Shown: positions 8,201 to 19,231, counted from the first letter of the stretch. The stretch: DNA of 64,000 nt from Rhizobium mongolense subsp. loessense (GCF_900099775.1 NZ_FMTM01000003.1:186001-250000), one strand, 5' to 3'. Notes: generated from the sequence alone by a model not told the origin. Numbers and translations are program-made.

Positions 8201-9280
8201 CTACCGCCGAAGAAGGTCCTCATAGACGGCTTTCAACGCCGTCGCTTCGCCTTCCAGTGCAAAATTCGCTCGCACATGCGCGAGCGCGATCTCGCCACGG
8301 GCGAGCGTCCTTTGTGGATCGGCAAGATAGGGGGCGATTGCCTTCGTGAGAGCTTCGCCATCGCCGGCCTGAACGACGCTTCCGTTCATCCCGTCCTCGA
8401 TCATTTCGCCATAGGCTCCGGCGTCCGATGCCACAACCGCAGTCTTCGATGCCATCGCTTCGAGAGGCGTCAGCCCGAAACCTTCATTTCGGGAAGGAGC
8501 AACATATAGGGTCAGGCGGCGGTACCAGACCTTGATGTCTGGCACTTCGCCCAGAAAGACGATCCGATCGGCAAGGCCGGCGGCGGCAATATCGGCCTTC
8601 AGCTTGTCGGCGAAAGCGGTATGCTCTGCCGTTACCCGGCCGGAGATCACCGCCGTCCAATCCGGATGTTGCGGCAGCAGCTCGATCATCGAGCGAACGA
8701 AAAGGTCGGTGCCTTTCTGATGCCTGATGCGGCCGAAGCAGCCCACGAGATACCTGCCGGGCAGGCCGGTGGCCTCTATGGTGTCCTCGGCGGTCTGGGG
8801 TGGATGGAAAAGTTCCAGATCGACGCCGTGGCGGATCACGATATGCGGTACCTGGAGGAAGGAGCCGGACCGGGCATTGGTCGCGACGACCGCGTCCATC
8901 CGGCGGATAAGCCAGCGCGTGTAGGCGGTATGGCGGCGCTGGGCGGCCGACGTAAAGAGCAGCTTCAGCGGCATGCGTAACACGTGCCGCAGCACGATAC
9001 CAGCGGCCATCTCGTTGTTGCGGCGTGCGTGCCATACGCGCTGCCGGCGCCCGGCTGACGGACGCCAAGCGCCAAGAAGCTGTCTCCACGTCAGCTTCGG
9101 TAGGTCTTTCGGTAAACCGGGGCCGAGCGTAGCGATCTTGATGCCGAGTCTGACCTGGAGGGGAATCAGCTGAACGATCGTTGACGTGACGCCGGAGAGG
9201 CGCTGCTTGAAGTTCGGTGCGATGATTTCGATGTCAGCTATATCGATCGCGGCCGGCTTGACCGTTTCCGCCACAGGCAA
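8201..9280 (-). CDS. lpcC: Lipopolysaccharide core mannosyltransferase LpcC/LpsB
   Basis: This GT-B fold, family 4 glycosyltransferase of about 359 residues acts at the cytoplasmic side of the inner membrane. The C-terminal donor-binding domain shows CFGRIRHQKGTDLFVRSM and SRNEGFGLTPLEAMASK (the E-x7-E motif). R. leguminosarum LpcC and S. meliloti LpsB add mannose from GDP-mannose to the inner Kdo core of LPS. The assignment rests on family plus position directly after greA and carB, as at lpsB. The frame begins with TTG right after the greA stop; GTG at 9274 is an alternative start. Nearly zero spacing suggests translational coupling with greA. Confidence 0.8.
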   Translation of the reverse strand: MPVAETVKPAAIDIADIEIIAPNFKQRLSGVTSTIVQLIPLQVRLGIKIATLGPGLPKDLPKLTWRQLLGAWRPSAGRRQRVWHARRNNEMAAGIVLRHVLRMPLKLLFTSAAQRRHTAYTRWLIRRMDAVVATNARSGSFLQVPHIVIRHGVDLELFHPPQTAEDTIEATGLPGRYLVGCFGRIRHQKGTDLFVRSMIELLPQHPDWTAVISGRVTAEHTAFADKLKADIAAAGLADRIVFLGEVPDIKVWYRRLTLYVAPSRNEGFGLTPLEAMASKTAVVASDAGAYGEMIEDGMNGSVVQAGDGEALTKAIAPYLADPQRTLARGEIALAHVRANFALEGEATALKAVYEDLLRR

Positions 9281-9757
9281 TCAACCCCAGGAGATCGACA
9301 GGACTTCGTAGGCTTTCGAGCCGCCCGGTGCGATGACCTCGATGGAATCGCCGACTACCTTGCCGATCAGCGCGCGGGCGATCGGGGAGGAGATGGAAAT
9401 GCGGCCGGCTTTCACGTCGGCTTCCTGATCGCCGACGATCTGGTAGGTCTTTTCTTCCTCGGTGTCCTCGTCGACGAGTTTGACCTTGGCGCCGAACTTG
9501 ATCTTGTCGCCGGACATCTTCGCAAGGTCGATCACTTCGGCGCGCGCCGTCAGGTCTTCGAGCTCGCTGATGCGGCCCTCGTTGTGGCTCTGCGCTTCCT
9601 TGGCTGCGTGATATTCGGCGTTTTCGGAAAGATCGCCATGGGCACGGGCTTCGGCGATCGCTTCGATGATGCGCGGGCGCTCCTCCTGCTGACGCCAGCG
9701 CAGTTCTTCCTGCAGCTTGACGAAACCACCCTGTGTCATCGGAACCTTATCAACCAT
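9281..9757 (-). CDS. greA: Transcription elongation factor GreA
   Basis: This 158-residue factor stimulates transcript cleavage by backtracked RNA polymerase. The N-terminal coiled coil contains [20 protein letters not shown], with the conserved acidic tip ([14 protein letters not shown]), and the C-terminal FKBP-like domain ends in [14 protein letters not shown]. The ATG at 9757 is preceded by aaggacag; the longer open frame upstream lacks GreA similarity. The stop abuts lpcC. Confidence 0.95.
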   Translation of the reverse strand: MVDKVPMTQGGFVKLQEELRWRQQEERPRIIEAIAEARAHGDLSENAEYHAAKEAQSHNEGRISELEDLTARAEVIDLAKMSGDKIKFGAKVKLVDEDTEEEKTYQIVGDQEADVKAGRISISSPIARALIGKVVGDSIEVIAPGGSKAYEVLSISWG

Positions 9758-10010
9758 TTTCCTGTCCTTTGATCTTCGTGTCCTATAGTCAGGCAGCGAC
9801 ACAAAAGAAAACAGGTCCCGAAGGGGACTTCGGAACCGTGCAATAATCTTAATCGCCCGCTTATAGCAGATCGTTGCCGCCGATTTCCATAAAATTCGTA
9901 ATGGCGCGCGCCCGGCTAACTGTCTGCTCGCAGCATGCCGATCGCGTTGGTGAAGATTGTGAGTCGGATCAAGCGCTTGGACGCGTGATCGAAGAGAGTG
10001 ATTCAAGCCG

Positions 10011-11231
10011 TTAAGAAACGAAGTCAGGATTTGCAGGCAAATTCGGCGGATTGTAGGGGCCGGCATTCATCCGTTCCTTGACCGAGATATGGATCAGCGC
10101 ATCGTGCGGAACGAAGCGTCGGTCACTCAACGGGAAATAGACCGCATTCCGGTTGCCGTGCCTGCGCCAGGAATTTTCCGGCACGCGCCGCGGAATGTAT
10201 TCGAGGATTTTCCATCCGGCGCTCATGGAATCATGGATGGGAGCAGTGGCGTCCAGAGGCACATACTTCTTCCCGCCTTTTCCGAGCACGATGTCGTTGA
10301 CGATGCGGGTGCGGTAGAGGAGCCCGGCCGGTTGCGTTTCCTGGATCATCCAGGCGAGGGGGATCTTGACTGCCCCGCTTTGCGCTTCCGGATAGCCGCC
10401 GCCGATATCGCCGTGGACGCCGGCAAACCAGACTTCCCGGAAATTCTGCTTCGCCACCGGTGCCTTCGGCCGGAACGGGCGGCCCCAATACTCCTGGTCC
10501 CGCTTCCAGAGCTCTGGCTGGAACATCGTCCGCCGTTCATCTATGGCGACTGCGTGCCGCACCCATTCGACGCTCGGGTTCTTGCGGGTGAACGGATGGG
10601 TCTTGAACTGCGGAAACCATTTCCCCGTTTCGATCACTGAGGTCACCGTATCGAAAAGACCAAGCAGCTTGATCGGCGGGCGGTCGTTTCGGAGCATGCG
10701 TTCGTAGAGGCGCATGGCGGCGAAAGCAGAGGACGGATCCTCCCCGCCATTCTCTGCAGCGCCGCCGGCTTTCTCTTCGTACGCGGAAATTCCCTTATAG
10801 GTCCTGTAGGCATAATCGAGCAGGTTGAGATGATGCCGGCTTGTAAGGCCGAAGGCATGGATGAAACCCGCTAGCACCCGCGCCGAATAGGCGCCACGGC
10901 TGAAGCCGAAGATGTAGATGCGGTCGCGCTCGGAATGCCGCCGAGCGGCGTCGGGCGGGCCGCGATCGTAGTTTTCGACCAGGAAGCGGTAGGCTTCCTT
11001 GACGTTCTGGTCGAGGCCCCAGCCCGTCGCGAGACCGAAAACCTCATAGGATTTGCGAAGCAGTCTCGACCAGGCATTGGCCGCGCCGAACGTGCCGACG
11101 CCTGGATCGTAGTAGACGATTTGCTCATCCGAGCGTTTCAAGGTGCCGAACAGTCTGACAATATTGGTCCGGTCGGCCGAAATCTCGTTCGATGTGCCAT
11201 CGAACAGAATGACGATGTTCTTTGCCATCAA
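10011..11231 (-). CDS. DUF2235 alpha/beta-hydrolase-like protein
   Basis: This 406-residue protein opens with [14 protein letters not shown], the hallmark of DUF2235, and carries the nucleophile-elbow [16 protein letters not shown] (about residues 108-123). The later [15 protein letters not shown] segment probably supplies the catalytic Asp/His. The fold is shared with type VI secretion phospholipase effectors (Tle families), but there are no secretion genes nearby and no signal peptide. A cytosolic lipase or esterase role is the most that can be said. It stands alone between greA and carB, all on the minus strand. The start is ATG 11231 or the adjacent ATG 11228. Confidence 0.82.
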   Translation of the reverse strand: MMAKNIVILFDGTSNEISADRTNIVRLFGTLKRSDEQIVYYDPGVGTFGAANAWSRLLRKSYEVFGLATGWGLDQNVKEAYRFLVENYDRGPPDAARRHSERDRIYIFGFSRGAYSARVLAGFIHAFGLTSRHHLNLLDYAYRTYKGISAYEEKAGGAAENGGEDPSSAFAAMRLYERMLRNDRPPIKLLGLFDTVTSVIETGKWFPQFKTHPFTRKNPSVEWVRHAVAIDERRTMFQPELWKRDQEYWGRPFRPKAPVAKQNFREVWFAGVHGDIGGGYPEAQSGAVKIPLAWMIQETQPAGLLYRTRIVNDIVLGKGGKKYVPLDATAPIHDSMSAGWKILEYIPRRVPENSWRRHGNRNAVYFPLSDRRFVPHDALIHISVKERMNAGPYNPPNLPANPDFVS

Positions 11232-11300
11232 TCGCTCCGGCTGTACCGCCGAAACGGTAACATCCGGAAGGTTTTACGGCAACTTCCGGTCGTCTAATGC

Positions 11301-14300
11301 TCAGAAATAGCTCTGCAGCGGGCGAACCTCGAGGTTGCCGGCCTTCAGCGCCTTGATCGCCTGGGCGGCTGCTTCGGCACCTGCCATGGTCGTGTAATAC
11401 GGCACCTTCTGCATCAGCGTCGCGCGGCGGAGTGACTTCGAATCGGAGATCGCCTTGTTGCCGTCCGTCGTGTTGATGACAAGTTGGACCTGGCGGTTGC
11501 GGATGGCATCCTCGATGTGCGGACGGCCTTCGAGCACCTTGTTGATCTTCGTCGCTTCGATGCCATTTTCAGCCAAGAAGCGTTGTGTGCCGCCGGTGGC
11601 GAGTACCTTGAAACCTTCGTCTACAAGAACACGGATCGCAGGCAGCACGCGCGGCTTGTCGTGGTCGCGAACGGAGACGAAGACCGTCCCGTCGCGCGGC
11701 AGTTCAACGCCGGCGCCGAGCTGCGACTTGGCGAAGGCAAGGGCGAAATCGGTGTCGAGGCCGATGACCTCCCCGGTCGAGCGCATTTCAGGCCCAAGCA
11801 GCGTATCGACGCCCGGGAAGCGGGCGAAGGGGAAGACGGCCTCCTTGACGGCGATATGCTTCAGGGCGCGCGGATCGGGCTTTTCGCCGTAGGCGGCGAA
11901 GGCGGCATCCAGCTTCTCGCCGGCCATGACGCGGGCGGCGATCTTGGCAATAGGAGCGCCGATGGTCTTTGCCACGAACGGCACGGTGCGCGAGGCGCGC
12001 GGGTTGACTTCGAGTACGTAGACGGTGCTGTCCTTGATCGCGAATTGCACGTTCATCAGACCGCCGACATTCAGCGCCTTTGCCATGGCCTTTGCCTGGC
12101 GCTCGAGCTCGTCGAGCAAGTCCCCCGACAGCGAGCGCGGCGGCAGCGAGCAGGCCGAATCGCCGGAATGGATGCCGGCCTCTTCGATGTGTTCCATGAT
12201 ACCCGCGACGTAGACGTCATTGCCGTCGGAGAGGCAGTCGACGTCGACCTCGATGGCGTTCGTCAGGTAGCTGTCGAAGAGCAGCGGGTTCTTGCCGAGC
12301 AGCGTGTTGATCTGGCCGGTCTTGTCGTTCGGATAGCGCTGCTTGATGTCTTCCGGAACCAGTTCCGGAACGGTGTCGAGCAGATAGGTCTGCAGCATCG
12401 ATTCCGAGTGGATGATCTGCATGGCGCGGCCGCCGAGAACGTAGGAGGGGCGTACCACCAGCGGGAAGCCGATTTCGGCGGCGACGAGGCGAGCCTGCTC
12501 GACGGAATAGGCAATGCCGTTGTTCGGCTGGTTGAGGTCGAGCTTCATCAGAAGCTTCTGGAAGCGGTCACGGTCTTCGGCGAGATCGATCGCATCCGGC
12601 GCGGTGCCGAGGATCGGGATGCCGTTCTTTTCCAGCGCTTCGGCAAGCTTCAGCGGCGTCTGACCGCCGAACTGGACGATGACGCCGACGACCTCACCCT
12701 TTTCCTGCTCGGCCCGCAGGATCTCGATCACGTCTTCGGCCGTCAGCGGCTCGAAATAGAGGCGGTCGGAGGTGTCGTAGTCGGTCGAGACCGTTTCCGG
12801 ATTGCAGTTGATCATGATCGCTTCGTAGCCGGCATCCTTCAGTGCGAAGGCTGCGTGGCAGCAACAGTAATCGAACTCGATACCCTGGCCGATACGGTTC
12901 GGACCGCCGCCCAGGATGACGACCTTCTTGCGGTCGGAGACCTGCGCTTCGGAGCGGGCGGCGCCGACGAAGGGCGTTTCGTAAGTCGAATACATATAGG
13001 CAGTCGGCGAGGCGAATTCGGCCGCGCAGGTGTCGATGCGCTTGAAAACCGGGCGGACATTGAGGCTGTTGCGAAGTTCAGCCACTTCTTTCGGACGCTT
13101 GTTCGTCAGCGTCGCGAGGCGCGCGTCCGAAAAGCCCATGGCCTTCAGCATGCGCAGGTTTACCGCGTCGCTCGGCAGGCCATGCTCGCGGATGCGGGCC
13201 TCCATGTCGACGATCGCCTTGAACTGGGCGATGAACCACGGGTCGATCTTGGAGCCCTCGTGAACCTCGGCCTCGCTCATGCCCTGGCGCAGCGCCTGGG
13301 CAACCATACGCAGGCGATCGGGCGTCGGCGTGCCGATCGCGGCGCGAATGGCGTTCTGGCTGGACTCGCCTTCCTCGACGTCTGGAATTTCGATTTCATC
13401 AAGGCCAGTCAGGCCCGTTTCGAGGCCGCGGAGCGCCTTCTGCAGCGATTCGGCGAAGGTGCGACCGATCGCCATGACTTCGCCGACGGACTTCATCGCC
13501 GTCGTCAAGATCGGGGAGGCGCCCGGGAACTTCTCGAAGGCAAAGCGCGGGATCTTGGTGACGACATAGTCGATCGACGGTTCGAAGGAGGCGGGTGTGG
13601 CGCCGCCGGTGATGTCGTTTTCCAGTTCGTCCAGCGTGTAGCCGATCGCGAGTTTCGCCGCGACCTTTGCGATTGGAAAGCCCGTTGCCTTGGAGGCGAG
13701 TGCCGAAGAACGCGAAACGCGCGGGTTCATCTCGATGACTACGAGGCGGCCGTCCTTCGGATTGACGGCGAACTGGACGTTTGAGCCGCCAGTCTCGACG
13801 CCGATCTCGCGCAGCACCGCAATCGAGGCGTTGCGCATGATCTGATATTCCTTGTCGGTCAGCGTCAGCGCCGGAGCGACGGTGATCGAGTCGCCGGTGT
13901 GGACGCCCATCGGGTCAATGTTTTCGATCGAGCAGATGATAATGCAATTGTCCGCCTTGTCGCGGACGACTTCCATTTCATACTCCTTCCAGCCGAGGAC
14001 CGACTCCTCGATCAGGACTTCGGTCGTGGGCGAAGCATCGAGGCCGCCGCCGACGATGTCGAAGAATTCCGAACGGTTGTAGGCAATGCCGCCGCCGGTG
14101 CCGCCGAGGGTGAAGGACGGGCGGATGATGGCCGGCAGGCCGACGTCATCGAGCGCCTGAGCAGCGATCGCCATCGCGTGGTTCAAATAGCGCTGCTTGC
14201 GGTCGCTCTCGCCCAGGTTCCACTGGTTTTCCAGATCGTCCAGCGCAGTGTCGAGTGCGGCGCCGGAGAGGCTTTCGCGCAGCTTTGTGCGCTCGGCCTC

Positions 14301-14786
14301 GTGCATCTTGCGGTCGGCGTCCTTGATGTCTGTGGCGTTCGCCAGCATCGAGCGCGGCGTTTCCAGTCCGATGCGGGCCATGGCTTCACGGAAGAGGGCG
14401 CGGTCTTCCGCCATGTCGATCGCGGCCGGCTTGGCGCCGATCATCTCGACATTGTAGCGGTCGAGCACACCCATGCGCTTTAGCGAAAGAGCCGTGTTCA
14501 GTGCCGTCTGGCCGCCCATGGTCGGCAGCAGCGCATCCGGCCGCTCCTTGGCGATGATCTTGGCGACGACTTCCGGGGTGATCGGCTCGACATAGGTCGC
14601 GTCCGCGAGACCCGGGTCGGTCATGATTGTCGCTGGGTTGGAGTTGACAAGGATGACCCTGTAGCCTTCCTCCTTCAACGCCTTGCATGCCTGGGTGCCG
14701 GAATAGTCGAATTCGCAAGCCTGGCCAATGACGATCGGTCCCGCGCCGATGATGAGGATCGATTTGATGTCTTGGCGCTTCGGCAT
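11301..14786 (-). CDS. carB: Carbamoyl-phosphate synthase large subunit
   Basis: This 1161-residue subunit makes carbamoyl phosphate for arginine and pyrimidine synthesis, using ammonia channelled from CarA, bicarbonate and two ATP. The two homologous synthetase halves are clear: N-terminal [20 protein letters not shown] and the mid-protein repeat [20 protein letters not shown] (about residue 627), each followed by ATP-grasp signatures such as [18 protein letters not shown] and [18 protein letters not shown]. The C-terminal MGS-like allosteric domain includes [16 protein letters not shown]. Length agrees with other alphaproteobacterial CarB. carA lies about 8 kb away on the same strand, so the subunits are not in one operon. 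Confidence 0.97.
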   Translation of the reverse strand: MPKRQDIKSILIIGAGPIVIGQACEFDYSGTQACKALKEEGYRVILVNSNPATIMTDPGLADATYVEPITPEVVAKIIAKERPDALLPTMGGQTALNTALSLKRMGVLDRYNVEMIGAKPAAIDMAEDRALFREAMARIGLETPRSMLANATDIKDADRKMHEAERTKLRESLSGAALDTALDDLENQWNLGESDRKQRYLNHAMAIAAQALDDVGLPAIIRPSFTLGGTGGGIAYNRSEFFDIVGGGLDASPTTEVLIEESVLGWKEYEMEVVRDKADNCIIICSIENIDPMGVHTGDSITVAPALTLTDKEYQIMRNASIAVLREIGVETGGSNVQFAVNPKDGRLVVIEMNPRVSRSSALASKATGFPIAKVAAKLAIGYTLDELENDITGGATPASFEPSIDYVVTKIPRFAFEKFPGASPILTTAMKSVGEVMAIGRTFAESLQKALRGLETGLTGLDEIEIPDVEEGESSQNAIRAAIGTPTPDRLRMVAQALRQGMSEAEVHEGSKIDPWFIAQFKAIVDMEARIREHGLPSDAVNLRMLKAMGFSDARLATLTNKRPKEVAELRNSLNVRPVFKRIDTCAAEFASPTAYMYSTYETPFVGAARSEAQVSDRKKVVILGGGPNRIGQGIEFDYCCCHAAFALKDAGYEAIMINCNPETVSTDYDTSDRLYFEPLTAEDVIEILRAEQEKGEVVGVIVQFGGQTPLKLAEALEKNGIPILGTAPDAIDLAEDRDRFQKLLMKLDLNQPNNGIAYSVEQARLVAAEIGFPLVVRPSYVLGGRAMQIIHSESMLQTYLLDTVPELVPEDIKQRYPNDKTGQINTLLGKNPLLFDSYLTNAIEVDVDCLSDGNDVYVAGIMEHIEEAGIHSGDSACSLPPRSLSGDLLDELERQAKAMAKALNVGGLMNVQFAIKDSTVYVLEVNPRASRTVPFVAKTIGAPIAKIAARVMAGEKLDAAFAAYGEKPDPRALKHIAVKEAVFPFARFPGVDTLLGPEMRSTGEVIGLDTDFALAFAKSQLGAGVELPRDGTVFVSVRDHDKPRVLPAIRVLVDEGFKVLATGGTQRFLAENGIEATKINKVLEGRPHIEDAIRNRQVQLVINTTDGNKAISDSKSLRRATLMQKVPYYTTMAGAEAAAQAIKALKAGNLEVRPLQSYF

Positions 14787-14958
14787 GGGCGATATCCGTT
14801 TCTAGCTGCGCAAAAAGCCGGCCAGGGTGGGAGGCACCGGGTCGGTCGCGCACGAGGGGTCTTTTCAGGCTAGAAGCGGCTTATAGGCAAATGTATTTGC
14901 AAACGGAACCCCATAAATCGCGGAATCGACAGGAATCCGAAAACTCCTGAAATGCCGT

Positions 14959-15984
14959 TCACGGGCCGGGTACCACAATGACGCGTATCTCGCCGTTGCC
15001 TGCCGGATTGGCGATCGCTTCCGGAGCGTTATCAAGCCCGATCCGGCGGGAGATGAGAGGCTCGACCCTGATGACGCCAGAGGCGATCAGGTCCGCAGCG
15101 CGGCCGTGGGTGAAGGGGTTCAGAAACGAGTTCACCAGCTTGATCTCGCGAAACAGCAGATCGAAGGGCTGCACGGAAATCCTGGCGCCTTGCGGCATGA
15201 CACCGAGGATCACGACGGTGCCGCCGCGGCGGGCGAGGAGAGGAGCCTGTTCCATGGTCTCCGCCACGCCGGCGCATTCGATCACCACATCGGCACCGCC
15301 CGGCAGAAGGCCCTGGTCAGCCGTCACCAGATCGACGACGTCGCCTGCTGAGGGGTCGGCCGTTGCCGTCGCGCCAAGGTTTTCGGCAAGCCGCCGTTTA
15401 TCGGCGTTGCGCGTCACCAGCACGACACGCGTTGCACCGGCGAGCCGCGCAAGCTGCACGACCAGTAGTCCGATCACGCCACCGCCGAGCACGGCCACGG
15501 ATGCACCGGCACTGATCTTTGCCAAATCGACGCCGTGCAGACAGCAGGCGAGGGGTTCGCAAAAGGCGCCATGCAGCGGTGCCAGCGACTGAGGCAGTTC
15601 GAACGCCTGTTGCTCCGGCATGCAGACATACTCGGCAAAACCGCCATCCCGATGAATGCCGATCGCCTGCAGGTTCCGGCAGAGATTGACACGTCCGCGC
15701 TGGCACTCCGGGCAGCGTCCGCAGGCGATGTTCGGGTCGCCGGTCACCCGCATGCCGGGACGAAAGGCGCTCACGCCTTGCCCAACGGCTTCGATGATGC
15801 CGACGAATTCGTGCCCGAGTGTCACCGGCGGCTCCGACGGAAATTCACCCAGGAAGAGATGGCGGTCGGTGCCGCAGATGCCGCAGGCTTCGACCTTCAC
15901 CAGCATTTCGCCAGGGCCTGGCACCGGCTTTTCCATTTGGCTTACCGCAAGCCGCCCCGTCGCTTCCAGGCGTACAGCTTTCAT
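14959..15984 (-). CDS. Zinc-dependent medium-chain alcohol/polyol dehydrogenase
   Basis: This 341-residue MDR-family enzyme oxidises a secondary alcohol or polyol with NAD(P). Catalytic zinc ligands are in ACGICGTDRHLF and TLGHEFVG, and the structural zinc cluster in NIACGRCPECQRGRVNLCRN has four cysteines. The Rossmann motif is VLGGGVIGLLVVQLARLAGA. It resembles sorbitol/threonine dehydrogenases, but the substrate is not identifiable. Of several closely spaced ATGs, 15984 was chosen because ggaggac sits five bases ahead of it. It is not the true threonine dehydrogenase, which is at 32492. Confidence 0.85.
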   Translation of the reverse strand: MKAVRLEATGRLAVSQMEKPVPGPGEMLVKVEACGICGTDRHLFLGEFPSEPPVTLGHEFVGIIEAVGQGVSAFRPGMRVTGDPNIACGRCPECQRGRVNLCRNLQAIGIHRDGGFAEYVCMPEQQAFELPQSLAPLHGAFCEPLACCLHGVDLAKISAGASVAVLGGGVIGLLVVQLARLAGATRVVLVTRNADKRRLAENLGATATADPSAGDVVDLVTADQGLLPGGADVVIECAGVAETMEQAPLLARRGGTVVILGVMPQGARISVQPFDLLFREIKLVNSFLNPFTHGRAADLIASGVIRVEPLISRRIGLDNAPEAIANPAGNGEIRVIVVPGP

Positions 15985-16019
15985 CATGTCCTCCCGCATC
16001 CTCTCCTTCAGTGAGGGCG

Positions 16020-16305
16020 AAAGCCGGAGTCACGTCAAGCATTTGGTGCATTTTCTTCAACCGACGATGACGCCGCATCTTCGCCGCGTAGCTACGGCTG
16101 ACCGGAATTTCGACGCCGTCGCGCGTCCGGATAAGAAGCTTTCCGTTGTCCCGCTTCAAGCGCTCGACATGGCCATGGGAGGTCCCGTGCGAGCGACGAA
16201 CGGTGCAGCCCGGTTGTGTCGCCGGGCTCCTTCAGCGCGTCGGTAAGGGACAAGGAGCACGAGTTCGCGGCCGAGGCTTGTCACGACTTCGGTGTGGTCT
16301 TGCAT
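16020..16305 (-). pseudogene. LytTR DNA-binding regulator remnant
   Basis: Successive minus-strand pieces in different frames spell a LytTR domain: MQDHTEVVTSLGRELVLL from 16305, then LTDALKEPGDTTGLHRSS after a shift, then HVERLKRDNGKLLIRTRDGV and EIPVSRSYAAKMRRH (about 16172-16060). The last part matches the C-terminal strands of LytTR proteins. At least two frameshifts break it, and any N-terminal sensor or membrane part is missing. The remaining open frame runs on into the dehydrogenase start region without similarity. Nothing else convincing is seen between 16306 and 16531. Confidence 0.6.
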
Positions 16306-16531
16306 CCGTCTGTTCACTCTGGTGCTGGGGGCGGATCATGGATGACTTGATCTTCAGCGGGAACAATAGGGCTTCGGCCATGGCCGGCATTATGCTCGTG
16401 ACGATCGGTGCCATTCTCGCGCTTTGTCCGTGTCTAAAGCCCGTTGCCTGAAACCTGCTGGCCTTCACGCCTTCGCAGGATATATAATTGCCTTAGAGCG
16501 CATGCCTGCGCATCGCCAGGGGAGAGTTCAG

Positions 16532-17464
16532 ATGGAATGGAAAGGGCGCCGCCAGTCGGACAATGTCGAGGATCGCCGCGGTGATGCGACAGGCGGCGGG
16601 TTCGGCCGTAATCCGTTCGGCCGCAACGGTGGCTTCAGCTTTCCAACAGGCGGCGGTGTGGGACGCAGGGGCGGCGGGCTTTCGATCGGCACGATCATCT
16701 TCCTCGTTGTCATCTATTTGATCTTCAAGGCGATGGGCATCGACCTGATGCAGGTGTTGGATGGCGGCATGACGGGCGGCTCAGGCTACGAGCAGAGCCA
16801 ATCGGAAGGCACTAGCACGCCGGCCGATGACGAGATGACCGCATTCATGCGTACCGTGCTGGCCGAGACCGAGGACACCTGGCAGGGCATCTTCCAGGCT
16901 CAGGGCAGGGATTATGAGGAGCCAACACTGGTGCTCTTTGCAGAGGCGACGCGATCGGCCTGCGGTTTCGCATCCGCCGCCACCGGACCGTTCTATTGCC
17001 CCGGCGATCACAAGGTCTATCTCGACACCGCGTTCTTCCGGGAGCTCGAGAGCAAATTTGGCGCCTCTGGCGACTTCGCCGAAGCCTACGTCGTCGCCCA
17101 TGAAGTCGGCCACCACGTCCAGAACCTGCTCGGCATCCTGCCAAAGTTCAACGAGGCGCGCCAGCGCATGAGCGAAGCCGAGGCCAATAAGATGTCGGTG
17201 CGCGTCGAGCTGCAGGCCGATTGCTTCGCAGGCATCTGGGGGAAATATACCGAACAAAAGGGCATGCTCGATGCCGGAGACCTTGAAGAGGCGCTGAACG
17301 CTGCTCAGCAGATCGGCGATGACACGCTGCAGAAGCGCAGCCAGGGCTATGTCGTGCCGGAAAGCTTCAATCATGGTACGTCGGACCAGCGCATGCGCTG
17401 GTTCAAGCGGGGCTTCGACAGCGGCCAGCTCGCCGCCTGCGATACTTTCTCCGGGCCGGTTTGA
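16532..17464 (+). CDS. YpfJ-type putative neutral zinc metallopeptidase
   Basis: This 310-residue protein has a Gly/Arg-rich N-terminus, a single membrane segment (GLSIGTIIFLVVIYLIFKAM, about residues 50-69) and a metallopeptidase domain with the zinc motif YVVAHEVGHHVQNLLG (about residues 188-203). A third ligand is probably in VELQADCFAGIWG. It belongs to the neutral zinc metallopeptidase family (YpfJ, KPN_02809), whose substrates are unknown. The ATG at 16532 follows ggggagag. The catalytic domain probably faces the periplasm. Confidence 0.9.
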   Translation: MEWKGRRQSDNVEDRRGDATGGGFGRNPFGRNGGFSFPTGGGVGRRGGGLSIGTIIFLVVIYLIFKAMGIDLMQVLDGGMTGGSGYEQSQSEGTSTPADDEMTAFMRTVLAETEDTWQGIFQAQGRDYEEPTLVLFAEATRSACGFASAATGPFYCPGDHKVYLDTAFFRELESKFGASGDFAEAYVVAHEVGHHVQNLLGILPKFNEARQRMSEAEANKMSVRVELQADCFAGIWGKYTEQKGMLDAGDLEEALNAAQQIGDDTLQKRSQGYVVPESFNHGTSDQRMRWFKRGFDSGQLAACDTFSGPV

Positions 17465-17544
17465 GCAAGCATCTTTTGCTCGCCCTCTCCACATTGTGAC
17501 AGGGAGCGGGCTGGGGAGGGCGATGCCAGCAGGAGCGTATCGCC

Positions 17545-18540
17545 CTATTTTTCGCTGTCCATATGCTGCAATTGTGCATCCGGGTAGCGCGCGCCTGCCG
17601 CCGCATCCTTCGGCACGGCGCGTGCGATCGTGTCCATATCATCTGCCGAAAGCTCGACGGCTCTTGAACCGAGCGCTTCCGTCAGCCGGTCGCGGCGGCG
17701 GGCGCCGACGAGCGGGATAATGTCCTTGCCCTGTGCGGCAACCCAGGCGATTGCGATCTGGGCGACTGAAACCCGCTTTGCCTCGGCAATCTTGCGGAGT
17801 TCTTCGACGAGCGCCAGGTTCTGGTCGATATTACCTTCCTGGAAACGGGGGCTGTAGCCGCGAAAATCGCCTTTGCCCGATTCCTGACCCTTCTGCCAGT
17901 GGCCGCTGATCAAGCCGCGCGAGAGCACGCCGTAAGCGGTGATCGAGATGCCGAGTTCGCGGCAGGTGGGCAGGATTGCATCTTCGATGCCACGGGAAAT
18001 CAGTGAGTACTCGATCTGAAGATCGACGATCGGATGAACGGCCGCCGCCCTGCGGATCGTGTCGGCGCCGACTTCGGAAAGGCCGACGTGCCGGACATAG
18101 CCGGCCTTGATCATGTCGGCGATCGCCCCGACGGTCTCTTCTATCGGGACGTTCGGGTCGAGGCGGGCAGGGCGGTAGATGTCGATGTAGTCGACGCCGA
18201 GACGCTGCAGCGAGTAGGCAACGAAGTTCTTGAGCGCCGCCGGCCGGCAATCGTAGCCGAGCCAGGTGCCCTGCGGATCGCGGAGCGCTCCGGTCTTGAC
18301 GCTTATTACGACATTCTCGCGTTTGCGGCCTTTCAGCGCTTCGCCGATCAGCATCTCGTTATGGCCCATGCCGTAGAAATCGCCCGTATCCAGCAGGTTG
18401 ACGCCGGCGTCCAGCGCGGCATGGATGGTGGCTATGCCCTCTTCACGGTCCGAAGGGCCATACATGCCCGACATACCCATGCAACCAAGGCCGATGGCGG
18501 AAACTTCGGGTCCGGTCTTTGCCAAACGATAGGTCTGCAT
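17545..18540 (-). CDS. Aldo/keto reductase
   Basis: This 331-residue NADPH-dependent TIM-barrel oxidoreductase shows the N-terminal GLGCMGMSGMYG, the catalytic tyrosine region LDTGDFYGMGHNEMLIGEAL and the C-terminal cofactor-binding IPLVGARRRDRLTEAL. It resembles the YakC/AKR13-type subgroup. A degenerate LysR-type regulator gene starts divergently 113 bases upstream, a pairing often seen for such reductases, so its former regulator appears to have been lost. The physiological carbonyl substrate is unknown. Confidence 0.9.
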   Translation of the reverse strand: MQTYRLAKTGPEVSAIGLGCMGMSGMYGPSDREEGIATIHAALDAGVNLLDTGDFYGMGHNEMLIGEALKGRKRENVVISVKTGALRDPQGTWLGYDCRPAALKNFVAYSLQRLGVDYIDIYRPARLDPNVPIEETVGAIADMIKAGYVRHVGLSEVGADTIRRAAAVHPIVDLQIEYSLISRGIEDAILPTCRELGISITAYGVLSRGLISGHWQKGQESGKGDFRGYSPRFQEGNIDQNLALVEELRKIAEAKRVSVAQIAIAWVAAQGKDIIPLVGARRRDRLTEALGSRAVELSADDMDTIARAVPKDAAAGARYPDAQLQHMDSEK

Positions 18541-18653
18541 TTCTTTTCCTCCTTTTTCGATACCTCAGCGGGCATCCTCAGGCGTGTTTTACCGGGCCGG
18601 ACTTTGTGCGATAATTGGGATAACGTCGAACAATCTGTACGGAAATACGCACA

Positions 18654-19074
18654 ATGGATGACTTGCCTCTCAGTGATCTGGCTGCCTTTGCCGCTATTGC
18701 AAGGGAGCGGAGCTTTCGCACGGCAGCCCAATACCCCCCGCGCCATATCGGTGCCGCGTCGCCCGCCTATCTTGAAAGACGCGGCGTGCCGCAGCCCTCG
18801 AAGGACCTCTTGGCGCAAGATCGCATCCGCCACCATTTCTTAATTTCGCGTCTCGACTGGGAGTTCGAGAGCGACGGCGAAACGCTCGTAATCTCGCCCT
18901 CCGGGCCGCTGGTGGCCAACATCATCGAGATGGAGGTTGGTGCCGCCATCGCCGGCCTCTTCGAGGAAGTGCTCACTCCAGCCATCGCACGCCGCGAACT
19001 TCAGCCGCAGGCACATGCCACCTGCGCTGCGCGCCTTCGTTGATGTCGTAAAGGAGAAGCGGCGGCCCGAGTAG
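18654..19074 (+). pseudogene. LysR-family regulator with internal deletion and frameshift
   Basis: The first residues MDDLPLSDLAAFAAIARERSF match the start of a LysR helix-turn-helix domain, but right after FRTAAQY the sequence jumps to the effector domain (PAYLERRGVPQPSKDLLAQD, then DWEFESDGETLVISPSGPL and EMEVGAAIAGL). The recognition helix and about half the protein are missing. A second break near 19005 puts the C-terminal RRHMPPALRAFVDVVKEKRR in another frame, ending at TAG 19072-19074. It could not bind DNA. It lies divergent to the aldo/keto reductase it probably once controlled. Confidence 0.7.
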
Positions 19075-19231
19075 AATCCCCATTTGTTCCGCCCGCCGAT
19101 CAATTTCACTGGCGGCTTGATCAAAAACTTTGAAATGTTCACGTATTGTTTCGTTTTTCGCGTTGAGCTATGTAACAACGCCGGCGACGAGATCGTCTTT
19201 CCAGAAGCAATCCCCTGTTGAGAGATGTTCC

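Noticed and set aside
11484..13784. A 766-codon open frame on the plus strand opposite carB
   Set aside because: It is exactly antisense to a highly conserved gene, has no recognisable domain and reflects high GC at codon position 3 of carB.
16338..16451. A possible 37-residue hydrophobic peptide (MDDLIFSGNNRASAMAGIML...)
   Set aside because: It has a weak ribosome site, lies beside the LytTR relic and has nothing else to support it.
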